Shown here: piece by piece, positions 33,419-41,415 of the stretch | Position numbering within the stretch: position 1 is the stretch's first letter | Layout of the letters: each line of letters begins with the position of its first letter | Assembly (NCBI GenBank): GCA_964518725.1 | Contig: CAZFKP010000011.1 | Coordinates: 12,099-76,098, forward strand | Origin: JANRKF01 sp964518725 | GTDB taxonomy: Bacteria; Pseudomonadota; Alphaproteobacteria; Rickettsiales; SXRF01 | Direction of reading: 5' to 3' | DNA length: 64,000 nucleotides | Notes under the pieces: generated by a model | Seen by the model: only the letters and a program-made list of their open reading frames with translations | Told to the model about the DNA's origin: nothing | The model's database searches: none | Made by a program: the position numbers and the translations under genes

Positions 33419-34314
33419 TGCATCGATTCCGCACGCTCATTGAGTCGCATTTCGGCGCGGTCTTGTTGCTTGCGGTGATCGTCGGTCTGGTTGCACCGCT
33501 TCGCGATATTCCCGATGATGCGGCCTCAGTAGCGCTCGCCATGCTTACCTACGCGTCATGCTTCAAGCTGCGCGACGGCGGGTTTTCCGACATACGCTGG
33601 CGCGACGTCGCACGGTTTTATGTCGTGCGCTACCTGATTCTGCCGGTCGTGCTGTTCGGCATCGCCCATGTGCTGATTCCCGACTACGCCCTCGGCGTCT
33701 TCCTGCTGGCACTGGTGCCCGCCGCCGTCTCCAGCCCGGCATTTGCCCACATGTTCGGCGGATCGGTGCCGCCTGCCTTCGCCGTCGTTACCGTCAGCAC
33801 ATTGCTCGCGCCGTTCCTGATCCCACTGCAATTTGCCTGGGCAAGCGACGTGGCGATGAATATTTCGCCGATGGGATTATTCCACACGCTGGCATTTTGT
33901 ATTTTCCTGCCGATGGCGCTGTATGTACCGACACGTAACCTGCCGCGCTGGGGGAATGCGATGTATGATAATGTGAAACTGATTTCGATCGTGCTGGTGG
34001 CGTTTGTCATCGCGCTGGTGATTGCCAAGCAGCGCACGGTGATCCTTGCTGACCTGCCGGCGCTGATTACTCCCTTCATTGCGAGTTTTGCCTGCTACGC
34101 GAGCTTCCTCGCCTGTGCCATCTGGCTTGGCCGCAACCAACCGCGCACCGACACCGTCACCTACACGGTCTGCTCCGGTTTTAATAATGTGGCTCTTGGT
34201 GTCAGCCTCGCGTTGCTACATTTTCCGCCGAATATCATCCTGCTGGTGGCAGTCAGCGAAATTGCCTGGGCGATGATGCCAAGCATGATGAAGTTCGGCC
34301 TCAATCGTTTTTAG
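33418..34314 (+). CDS. BASS-family (bile acid:sodium symporter-like) transporter
   Basis: The 298-residue protein has nine to ten hydrophobic segments with the BASS/ACR3 fold outline: FLLALVPAAVSSPAFAHMFGGSVPPAFAVVTVSTLLAPFL, and the second motif TVCSGFNNVALGVSLALLHFP. It lacks the ACR3 cysteine motif, so arsenite efflux is not proven despite the context. The ATG at 33418 overlaps the channel stop (TGATG). It ends the four-gene overlapping series and overlaps the 3' end of the convergent xerD by 14 bases. Confidence 0.7.
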   Translation: MHRFRTLIESHFGAVLLLAVIVGLVAPLRDIPDDAASVALAMLTYASCFKLRDGGFSDIRWRDVARFYVVRYLILPVVLFGIAHVLIPDYALGVFLLALVPAAVSSPAFAHMFGGSVPPAFAVVTVSTLLAPFLIPLQFAWASDVAMNISPMGLFHTLAFCIFLPMALYVPTRNLPRWGNAMYDNVKLISIVLVAFVIALVIAKQRTVILADLPALITPFIASFACYASFLACAIWLGRNQPRTDTVTYTVCSGFNNVALGVSLALLHFPPNIILLVAVSEIAWAMMPSMMKFGLNRF

Positions 34315-35281
34315 GCGCTTTTCCGAGCGGGTGTTTTTCCTGCACGATTTTCTTGAGCCGGGCGCCTGCGACATGGGTGTAAACCTGAGTGGTGGAAATA
34401 TCGGCATGGCCGAGCAGCTCCTGGATCACCCGCAAATCCGCGCCGCCCTCCAGCAAGTGAGATGCAAAGGAATGGCGCAACCCATGCGGCGAGACTTTCT
34501 CAGGATCAATGCCCGCCTCCAGCGCCAACTCTTTCAACATCACGCCGAATTGCTGGCGCGTGACGAATCCCTCCGCCCGATGGTACGGGAAAAGATGCGG
34601 GCTTGCAGCCGGCTGGTTGTTTTTCCCCATCGGCAAGAATAGATAACGGATTTTTAAATAGGCCGACAACGCGGCGCGCACATGCTGGTTCAGGAGCACC
34701 AGCCGCTCCTTGCTGCCCTTCCCGGAAACAACCATGGTTTCAGCCGTGACATCCGCCCCCATCGGCGCAAGCTGCAGCGCCGCCAGCGGCAGCGATACCA
34801 ACTCCGACACGCGCAACCCGGCACCATACATCAGCTCCAGCATCGCCTGCAGGCGGAGCCCTTTGGGCGTATCGTTCTTTTTAGCCCCGGCAATCAAGGT
34901 TGCAATATCGTCATGGGTCAGCACCTTAGGCAACGGTCGGGCAAGTTTTGGCGTTTCCACCGTGATCGCCGGATTATCGGAACATATTTTTTCTTCATAG
35001 GCGAAGGCAAAAAACTGCCGCAGCGCCGAGAGCTTCCGCGCCTGGGTCTGTGCCGACATGCCGGATGCCGAAAGACTTGCCAGGTACGCCTCGACGTCCC
35101 CACGCCGCGCCCTGACAAGCGACTTCTTCTGGTTAGCAAAATACGCCGCCGCATCGCGCAGATCGCGACCATAGGCAGCCAGCGTATTGGCGCTGGCGCC
35201 ACGCTCCGCCGCCATCATTTCCAGAAATTGCTCAGTGGCGAGCCCCGCCGCAGTGGGGTTATTGCGCGAAGCTTCCCGCAT
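34301..35281 (-). CDS. xerD: Tyrosine recombinase XerD
   Basis: XerD acts with XerC at dif to resolve chromosome dimers. The 326-residue protein has the SAM-like N-terminal core-binding domain (about 8-95) and the catalytic domain with Arg in GAGLRVSEL, Lys in SGKGSKERLV, HGLRHSFASHLL, His in LLGHADISTTQVYTH and the nucleophile Tyr. Size and motifs match a housekeeping XerD rather than a mobile-element integrase; position between ordinary genes agrees. The ATG at 35281 lies inside the end of a small upstream frame (35259-35402). Confidence 0.9.
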   Translation of the reverse strand: MREASRNNPTAAGLATEQFLEMMAAERGASANTLAAYGRDLRDAAAYFANQKKSLVRARRGDVEAYLASLSASGMSAQTQARKLSALRQFFAFAYEEKICSDNPAITVETPKLARPLPKVLTHDDIATLIAGAKKNDTPKGLRLQAMLELMYGAGLRVSELVSLPLAALQLAPMGADVTAETMVVSGKGSKERLVLLNQHVRAALSAYLKIRYLFLPMGKNNQPAASPHLFPYHRAEGFVTRQQFGVMLKELALEAGIDPEKVSPHGLRHSFASHLLEGGADLRVIQELLGHADISTTQVYTHVAGARLKKIVQEKHPLGKAPKND

Positions 35282-35402
35282 CCAGCGCCTGCCTGACCGT
35301 CGTTTGGGTGAGCGACGGCTCACGCACCGCTGCAACAGCCGCCAGTAGCACTAACGTCATGATGGCCGCAAAAAACAAGGGTCGTTTTCCTTTAGATTGC
35401 AT
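35259..35402 (-). CDS. Small membrane protein upstream of xerD
   Basis: A 47-codon frame begins MQSKGKRPLFFAAIMTLVLL, continues with a hydrophobic stretch (residues 9-26) and ends REPSLTQTTVRQALDAGSFAQ. A GGGGA site lies five bases before its ATG. It would be a single-pass protein with a short periplasmic or cytoplasmic tail. Its end overlaps the xerD start by 23 bases in another frame, consistent with translational coupling. It is divergent from aroK. No family is recognised. Confidence 0.5.
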   Translation of the reverse strand: MQSKGKRPLFFAAIMTLVLLAAVAAVREPSLTQTTVRQALDAGSFAQ

Positions 35403-35446
35403 ATTTCCCCGCATCGGTTAGTTTGTATCCATTGTAAGTTAGCCAG

Positions 35447-36016
35447 ATGAAACCACAAGATAAAATACACGCTGCGCCCGGGGCGCGCCCAACGCTTACC
35501 TCACCCATCGTACTGGTGGGGTTGATGGGCGCGGGAAAATCGACCGTCGGGCGGCGGCTGGCCAGCGCGCTTGGGGTCGAGTTCATCGACTCCGACAACG
35601 AAATCGCCGAAGCCGCCGGATGCAGCATTTCGGAAATTTTTGAAACCTACGGCGAGACCATGTTCCGCGATCTGGAAAAACGTGTCATGGTGCGCCTGCT
35701 TTCCAGCTCCCCCTGCGTGATCGCCACCGGCGGCGGTGTATTCATGAATCCGGATATCCGCAGCGAAATCAAAACGCGCACCCTGTCAATCTGGCTGAAA
35801 GCCGAGCTTGACGTGCTGGTCGAACGCGTCTCGCGCCGCGATACCCGCCCTTTGCTCAAAACCGGCGACAAAAGCGAAATCCTGAAACGACTGATGGACG
35901 AACGCTACCCGGTATATGCCGAAGCGGATGTAACCGTTAACAGCGGCGCAGGGCCGCACGAAGTGGTCGTCACCGAAATATTGTCGATCCTGGAAGCGCG
36001 AGCCGCCCATGGATAA
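35447..36016 (+). CDS. aroK: Shikimate kinase
   Basis: AroK phosphorylates shikimate in the aromatic amino-acid pathway. The 189-residue protein has Walker A GLMGAGKST, the shikimate-binding IDSDNEIAE (DxD) and FRDLEKRV, GGG in ATGGGVF, and the lid region RDTRPLL. The N-terminal 18 residues are extra and probably disordered. The stop overlaps the aroB start by eight bases. Confidence 0.94.
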   Translation: MKPQDKIHAAPGARPTLTSPIVLVGLMGAGKSTVGRRLASALGVEFIDSDNEIAEAAGCSISEIFETYGETMFRDLEKRVMVRLLSSSPCVIATGGGVFMNPDIRSEIKTRTLSIWLKAELDVLVERVSRRDTRPLLKTGDKSEILKRLMDERYPVYAEADVTVNSGAGPHEVVVTEILSILEARAAHG

Positions 36017-37115
36017 GCTTGCCGTCACGCTCGATAACCACGCCTATGAAATCCTGGTCGGCGAACGCCTGCTGGCAAAAACCGGCGACCATATCAAACC
36101 GCTGCTTGCCCGTCCGCATGTCATTATCATCAGCGATGAAACTGTGGCAAAATTCTACCTGCACCGGCTGGTGAACAGCCTGGAGGCCGCGGGCATCCAG
36201 CATCGCTCGGTCATCGTTCCCGCCGGGGAAGGCAGCAAATCGCTGGCACAGTTCTCACAACTGATCGAACAGGTACTGGAACAAAAACCCAGCCGCAATA
36301 CCACCCTCATCGCTCTTGGCGGCGGCATGATCGGCGACCTGACCGGGTTTACGGCAAGCGTGCTCTTGCGCGGCGTGAATTTCATTCAGATTCCGACAAC
36401 CCTTTTAGCGCAGGTTGACAGTTCGGTCGGCGGCAAAACCGGTATCAATTCCGCGTTCGGAAAGAATCTGATCGGCAGTTTCCACCAGCCGGTGCTGGTG
36501 CTGTCCGATGTGGCAACTCTCACCACCCTGCCCAAGCGCGAACTGCTCACCGGTTACGCTGAAATGCTGAAATACGGACTGCTCGGCGACGCGGCCTTGT
36601 TTGATTGGCTGGATGCGAATGCTGGCGCCATGCTCGAAGGCGACGCGGCGCTGCTGACCCAGGCTATTCTCACGTGCTGCGCGGCGAAAGCCGCCATTGT
36701 CGAGGCCGACGAGAAGGAAAGAAATGTGCGGGCACTGCTGAACCTCGGCCACACGTTCGGCCATGCGCTGGAGGCCGAAACCGGCTTCGGCGATACGCTG
36801 CTGCATGGCGAGGCGGTGGCCATCGGCATGATGATGGCTTTTGAATTCTCGGCGAGCATTGGCCTGTGCCCGGCAAGCGACGTGGAGAAAATAAAAGCGC
36901 ATTACAAGAAAACCTGCCTGCCGTCATCACCGAAAGATGTTCGCGCTACATGGAATGTGGCCGCGCTGATGGAACATTTTACCCGCGACAAGAAAGCCCT
37001 TGGCAACACGTTGACCTTCATCCTCGCCCACGGCATCGGCAAGGCCTTTGTCGCAAACGATGTCGCGCCGGAGCCCTTGCACCATTACCTTACACAATGC
37101 GTCGCCTCGTCATGA
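36009..37115 (+). CDS. aroB: 3-dehydroquinate synthase
   Basis: AroB converts DAHP to 3-dehydroquinate using NAD and a divalent metal. The 368-residue protein carries GGGMIGDLTGFTASVLLRG, IPTTLLAQVDSSVGGKTGIN, the metal ligands Glu in LTGYAEMLKYG, and the His residues in NLGHTFGHALE and LLHGEAVAIGM. aroK-aroB-corB-like is a standard alphaproteobacterial order. It overlaps aroK and the next gene by eight and four bases. Confidence 0.95.
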   Translation: MDKLAVTLDNHAYEILVGERLLAKTGDHIKPLLARPHVIIISDETVAKFYLHRLVNSLEAAGIQHRSVIVPAGEGSKSLAQFSQLIEQVLEQKPSRNTTLIALGGGMIGDLTGFTASVLLRGVNFIQIPTTLLAQVDSSVGGKTGINSAFGKNLIGSFHQPVLVLSDVATLTTLPKRELLTGYAEMLKYGLLGDAALFDWLDANAGAMLEGDAALLTQAILTCCAAKAAIVEADEKERNVRALLNLGHTFGHALEAETGFGDTLLHGEAVAIGMMMAFEFSASIGLCPASDVEKIKAHYKKTCLPSSPKDVRATWNVAALMEHFTRDKKALGNTLTFILAHGIGKAFVANDVAPEPLHHYLTQCVASS

Positions 37116-38413
37116 TGGAACCTATCGACAGCGGACTGATTTTTTACGGTATCGGCATTATGTTGCTGCTGGTGTGCTCGGCCTTTTTCTCAGCCTCAGA
37201 AACAGCGCTGACGGCACTTTCCCGCGCCCGCATCTACAACTTGGTGATGGACGGCGACAAGCGCGCCATGCTGGTCAGCAACCTGCGTAAAAAGAAAGAG
37301 GCGCTGATCGGCGCCGTGCTGCTGGGCAACAATGCGGTGAATATCGCCGCCTCCGCCATCGCTACTGCGATCACCATCAAGCTGTTCGGCACCGAGGATG
37401 GCGGGCTGGTGATCGTCACGGTCATCATGACGCTGCTCGTAGTCATTTTTACCGAGGTGCTGCCTAAAACCTACGCTATCCAAAATTCAGAGCGGGTGGC
37501 GCTCGCGCTGGCGCCAGCACTGGCTATCATCGTCAAGCTTCTTTATCCCATCACCCACGCGATCCAGCTGTTCATCCGCGGACTACTACACCTATTCGGC
37601 GTGGACGTGAGCCAGAGCAACACGCTGGTATCCGCCACCGATGTCATTCGCGGCACCATTGAGCTGCACCATCAGGAAGGCCGAATGATTAAACAGGAGC
37701 GCGACATGCTTGGCAGCATCCTCGACTTGAACGACATCGAAGTCGGCTCCATCATGCTGCACCGGAAGGAAGTGGAAGCCCTGAGTACCGACCTGCCGCC
37801 CAAGGAGCTGGTGGATGCAGCACTTGGCACCATGCATAGCCGCATCCCCCTGTATAGAGATGAACCGGACAACATCATCGGCCTGCTGCACGTGAAAGAC
37901 TTGATTAAAGCCATCGGTGATTCCGATGGAAAAATCACTAGCGAAGGCATTGTCGACACATGCCACAAGCCATGGTTCATCCCGGAAACGACCTCCTTGC
38001 GCGACCAACTGCTGGCCTTCCGTTCCAAACGCCAGCACTTTGCCTTCGTGGTCGATGAATATGGCGCCTGGCTCGGCATCGTCACCCTGGAAGACATCAT
38101 TGAGGAAATCGTCGGCAACATCGAAGACGAACACGACGAAACCCAAACCACCATCCAGAAACAGGCGGACGGAAGCTATATCGTCAGCGGCGACGTCACG
38201 CTGCGCGACCTGAACCGCGCCCTTGACTGGAGCCTGCCGGACGACGATGCCTCGACCATCGCCGGGCTGCTTATCCACGAAGCACAAACCATCCCAAGTA
38301 AAAATGAGCATTTTGAATTTCACGGCCTGCGCTTCACCGTGCTTGAAAAGAAAGCAACCCAGATCACCCGGCTGAAGCTCTATAAACTGCCGGATCTATT
38401 GCCCCATGACTGA
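37112..38413 (+). CDS. CorB-like HlyC/CorC transporter-family protein (DUF21-CBS)
   Basis: The 433-residue protein has an N-terminal DUF21 membrane domain (about 5-190, four helices, with FFSASETALTALSRARI and FTEVLPKTYAIQN), two CBS domains (about 205-335, with SRIPLYRDEPDNIIGLLHVKDL and FVVDEYGAWLGIVTLEDIIEEIVGNI) and a CorC-type C-terminal domain. CorB/CorC proteins are implicated in magnesium and cobalt transport. The ATG at 37112 overlaps the aroB stop. The longer upstream reading frame overlaps aroB and is rejected. Confidence 0.88.
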   Translation: MMEPIDSGLIFYGIGIMLLLVCSAFFSASETALTALSRARIYNLVMDGDKRAMLVSNLRKKKEALIGAVLLGNNAVNIAASAIATAITIKLFGTEDGGLVIVTVIMTLLVVIFTEVLPKTYAIQNSERVALALAPALAIIVKLLYPITHAIQLFIRGLLHLFGVDVSQSNTLVSATDVIRGTIELHHQEGRMIKQERDMLGSILDLNDIEVGSIMLHRKEVEALSTDLPPKELVDAALGTMHSRIPLYRDEPDNIIGLLHVKDLIKAIGDSDGKITSEGIVDTCHKPWFIPETTSLRDQLLAFRSKRQHFAFVVDEYGAWLGIVTLEDIIEEIVGNIEDEHDETQTTIQKQADGSYIVSGDVTLRDLNRALDWSLPDDDASTIAGLLIHEAQTIPSKNEHFEFHGLRFTVLEKKATQITRLKLYKLPDLLPHD

Positions 38414-38591
38414 CCATGAGGAAGGATTTATCGTGGAATTTTACCAGATAGGTAACAGCATCAAGGTCACCGCATTCGATCCGGTCACGCTTACCGAAGC
38501 CACGATCGTTGGTGCGGCAAGCGCTACAAAAGAGCAATTATCACAACTAGCGGTACGCAAATTGCTGTACGTCATGCATAAGGAGCAATAA
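38406..38591 (+). CDS. Small conserved protein, DUF6898-like
   Basis: A 61-residue protein reading EFYQIGNSIKVTAFDPVTLTEATIVG, which is a two- to three-strand beta pattern, then a helix (TKEQLSQLAVRKLLYVMHKEQ). I recall this pattern from a small alphaproteobacterial family placed between corB-like and PBP1A genes (DUF6898); the function is not known to me. Its start overlaps the upstream stop by eight bases and its stop overlaps the PBP1A start, so all three are coupled. Confidence 0.75.
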   Translation: MTDHEEGFIVEFYQIGNSIKVTAFDPVTLTEATIVGAASATKEQLSQLAVRKLLYVMHKEQ

Positions 38592-40696
38592 TGCGTAGAC
38601 GTATTGATACCATCGTGGATTTTTTCCGGCGCATCACCGGCAAACCGACGGTGAAACGCAAATACCCGACCTACAAAAGCAAGCGCAAGCCGAGCGCCGC
38701 ACCGAAACGCGGGCGGATGACGCGGATGCATTATATCCGCATCTGGTTGTTCTACCAATTCAACCGGTTCTTCCGTATCGCCGCAAGCATCGCACTGGTC
38801 GCATTCATCGCCATGTGGGTGACGCTGCCCAGCATCAGTGAACTTAACCAGTTCAAGAAGAAATCGAGCATCGTTATCACGTCGGAAGACGGGCAGATCA
38901 TCACCAGCTATGGCGATGTCTATGGGCGCTATATCCCGTTCGACGAGTTGCCGAAATCGCTGGTCGACGCGGTACTTGCCACCGAAGACCGTAATTTCTA
39001 CTACCATCCGGGCATCGACCCACTCGGGCTGCTGCGCGCTTCTGTCGCCAACTTCAAAGCCGGCCGCGTCGTGCAAGGCGGATCGACCCTCACCCAGCAG
39101 GTGGCAAAGAACGTGTTCCTCACGCCCGAACGCAGCATCATGCGTAAACTGCGTGAGATGTTTCTCGCGTTCAAGCTGGAATGGAGTTTTACCAAGAATG
39201 AAATCATCACTATTTACTTGAACCGTGTGTATCTCGGCGCCGGGAATTACGGTGTCGATGCCGCGTCGCGCCGCTATTTCGGCAAGCCCGCAAGCGACAT
39301 GAGTCTGAGCGAATCCGCGATTATTGCCGGATTGCTCAAAGCTCCCTCACGCTTCGCCCCCACCAGCAACCCGGCTCTGTCGCAAAAACGCGCCGAGCAG
39401 GTAATCGTGAACATGGCCGACGCCGGCTACATCACCGAAGAAAAAGCCGCCAAGGCACGTGCTGACATGCCGAATGCGCTTTCAGGCCGCAAGAATATTG
39501 CCCAGAGCAACCTGTATTTCGGCGATTACGTGCTTGAGTTGATGCCGCAGTTTATTGGCAACCTTGAGGAAGATGTGGTGGTAACGACCACGCTTAAACC
39601 GGACTTACAAACCGCCGCCGAAAAAGCCATCAAGGACGTCATGGACAAAGATGGTGACAAGCTCGGCGCCGCGCAGGCCGCACTCGTGGCCATGACGCCC
39701 GACGGCGCGATCCGCGCCATGGTCGGCGGACGCGATTATGGCGAAAGCCAGTATAACCGGGCAGCTCAGGCGCTTCGCCAGCCGGGATCATCGTTCAAAT
39801 TATTTGTCTACCTCGCTGGGCTGGAGGCAGGCTTTACTCCCGACAGCACCGTGGAAGATGCGCCCATCACCGTCGGCAAATGGAGCCCAAAGAACTACAC
39901 GGGCGATTATCAAGGCGAGATGCCGTTGCGGAAGGCGGTCGCCAACTCGATCAACTCCGTCGCCATTCAGGTAAGCGAACAGGCCGGGCGCTGGAACGTC
40001 ATCAATATGGCAAAACGCCTGGGCATCACCTCGCATATCGAACCGGTGGCAAGCATCGCGCTTGGCAGCGTCGAGGCCTCATTGCTGGAAATGACTGGCG
40101 CTTATGCCCACCTCGCCGCCGATGGGAATGCCGTAAAACCGTTCGCGGTCAAACAGATACGCACTAAGAAAGGCGCGATCATCTATACCCAGCCACCGCC
40201 ACGGCAAGCCACCGTATTACGTGCCGATATTGTCGGCATGATGAACGACATGCTCTCCGGCGTTATCAGCTACGGCACCGGCGCGCGCGCAAATATCGGA
40301 CGCCCGGCCGCCGGGAAAACCGGCACCACCTCGGACTATCGCGATGCATGGTTCATCGGCTACACACCCGACCTGGTTGCTGGCGTCTGGGTCGGTAACG
40401 ACAATAACAAAGCGATGAAGAAAGTCACCGGCGGCACCCTGCCCGCGCCGATCTGGGCGAGCTTCATGAAACAGGCGCTGGCCAACGTGCCGCCGCACCC
40501 GCTGCCGATCCGCAGCGCCTCGCCGCTGCCGTGGCAACGCACGATCGGACAGGCCGAACCAATCCAAACGATTATCGAGGAGAATGGCGTAACGATCGAT
40601 GCCCTGCCTCCCGAGCCTGAACCAGAATTGGAGCCGGAACCAGACGTAAAACTCGACACCGGCTTCTGGAAATTACTGGAGCAGGCGGCGCCGTAA
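38591..40696 (+). CDS. mrcA: Penicillin-binding protein 1A
   Basis: This bifunctional class A PBP polymerises and cross-links peptidoglycan. The 701-residue protein has a basic cytoplasmic tail (1-45), a membrane anchor (about 58-78), a GT51 domain with ATEDRNFYYHPGID and GGSTLTQQ, and a transpeptidase domain with the SxxK motif in PGSSFKLF, SxN in SINSV and KTGT in AGKTGTTSD. The C-terminus has a Pro/Glu stretch (PEPEPELEPEPD). All catalytic motifs are intact. Start overlaps the DUF6898-like stop. Confidence 0.92.
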   Translation: MRRRIDTIVDFFRRITGKPTVKRKYPTYKSKRKPSAAPKRGRMTRMHYIRIWLFYQFNRFFRIAASIALVAFIAMWVTLPSISELNQFKKKSSIVITSEDGQIITSYGDVYGRYIPFDELPKSLVDAVLATEDRNFYYHPGIDPLGLLRASVANFKAGRVVQGGSTLTQQVAKNVFLTPERSIMRKLREMFLAFKLEWSFTKNEIITIYLNRVYLGAGNYGVDAASRRYFGKPASDMSLSESAIIAGLLKAPSRFAPTSNPALSQKRAEQVIVNMADAGYITEEKAAKARADMPNALSGRKNIAQSNLYFGDYVLELMPQFIGNLEEDVVVTTTLKPDLQTAAEKAIKDVMDKDGDKLGAAQAALVAMTPDGAIRAMVGGRDYGESQYNRAAQALRQPGSSFKLFVYLAGLEAGFTPDSTVEDAPITVGKWSPKNYTGDYQGEMPLRKAVANSINSVAIQVSEQAGRWNVINMAKRLGITSHIEPVASIALGSVEASLLEMTGAYAHLAADGNAVKPFAVKQIRTKKGAIIYTQPPPRQATVLRADIVGMMNDMLSGVISYGTGARANIGRPAAGKTGTTSDYRDAWFIGYTPDLVAGVWVGNDNNKAMKKVTGGTLPAPIWASFMKQALANVPPHPLPIRSASPLPWQRTIGQAEPIQTIIEENGVTIDALPPEPEPELEPEPDVKLDTGFWKLLEQAAP

Positions 40697-40697
40697 C

Positions 40698-41402
40698 CTA
40701 GCTATAATTCCACACTGTCTGGCCGTGCAGTTTCAGCCAGCGCTCATGATGGGCATAGTCCGGACACAGACGCTCGACCAGTTGCCAGAACGCATCGCCA
40801 TGGTGGTGGTGCACCAGGTGGCAGACTTCGTGGCACACGACATAATCCATCACCTCGCGTGGCGCAAACGCCAGCCGCCAACACAATGAAAGCCTGCCAC
40901 GACTGCTGCAACTCCCCCACCGCGAACTGGTATCGCGCAGTACGACAGAAGCAACGCGCACCCCAAGCGCCGACGCGTAGCATGTTGCACGTTCCACGGC
41001 CTGTCGCTTCATTTCTTTTTTGATAAAATCACGCACCCGCCGCGCCATGAACAATGCGTCCCCCGACACGTGAAGTTCACCCTCGACACGCTGCACCACT
41101 CCCCTGCCGCCGACATGGCGAAGCCGCACCGGTTCGCCGAAGAGCGGCACCATCACCCCATCGGCAAAAACAACACGCTCGATTTTCTCCATCTGCCGCG
41201 CAATCCAGTGAGCCTTGCTTTCCGCGAATTCCAGCGCCGCTGCAAACGAAACATAGCGCGGCACCGTGACTTTCACACATTCGTTGCGGGCGTCGTAACG
41301 CACCACCATGCTCCGTGCACGCGGATGCCGGGTTGCAATTAATGGTAGGCGTTTATCACCGATGGTGATATAGTGCGGCTGCTTGCGTGTTAACGAGACC
41401 AT
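40698..41402 (-). CDS. YgjP-like zinc metallopeptidase (DUF45/M48 family)
   Basis: The 234-residue protein has the zinc motif HEVCHLVHHHHGDAFW (HExxH with a downstream His) near residue 190, and the family N-terminal motif RHPRARSMVVRYD. YgjP-like proteins resemble SprT and wss; their substrates are mostly unknown. The ATG at 41402 is preferred; the frame is open upstream as far as 41567, but that would overlap dnaG extensively. Only 13 bases separate its start from that of dnaG, so promoters must lie within the opposite coding sequences. It faces PBP1A tail to tail. Confidence 0.75.
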   Translation of the reverse strand: MVSLTRKQPHYITIGDKRLPLIATRHPRARSMVVRYDARNECVKVTVPRYVSFAAALEFAESKAHWIARQMEKIERVVFADGVMVPLFGEPVRLRHVGGRGVVQRVEGELHVSGDALFMARRVRDFIKKEMKRQAVERATCYASALGVRVASVVLRDTSSRWGSCSSRGRLSLCWRLAFAPREVMDYVVCHEVCHLVHHHHGDAFWQLVERLCPDYAHHERWLKLHGQTVWNYS

Positions 41403-41415
41403 ACGTTCGGATTCT

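Noticed and set aside
34301..35281. xerD as the integrase of the tRNA-Leu island
   Set aside because: It has housekeeping XerD length and motifs, lies 15 kb from the island and sits among core genes.
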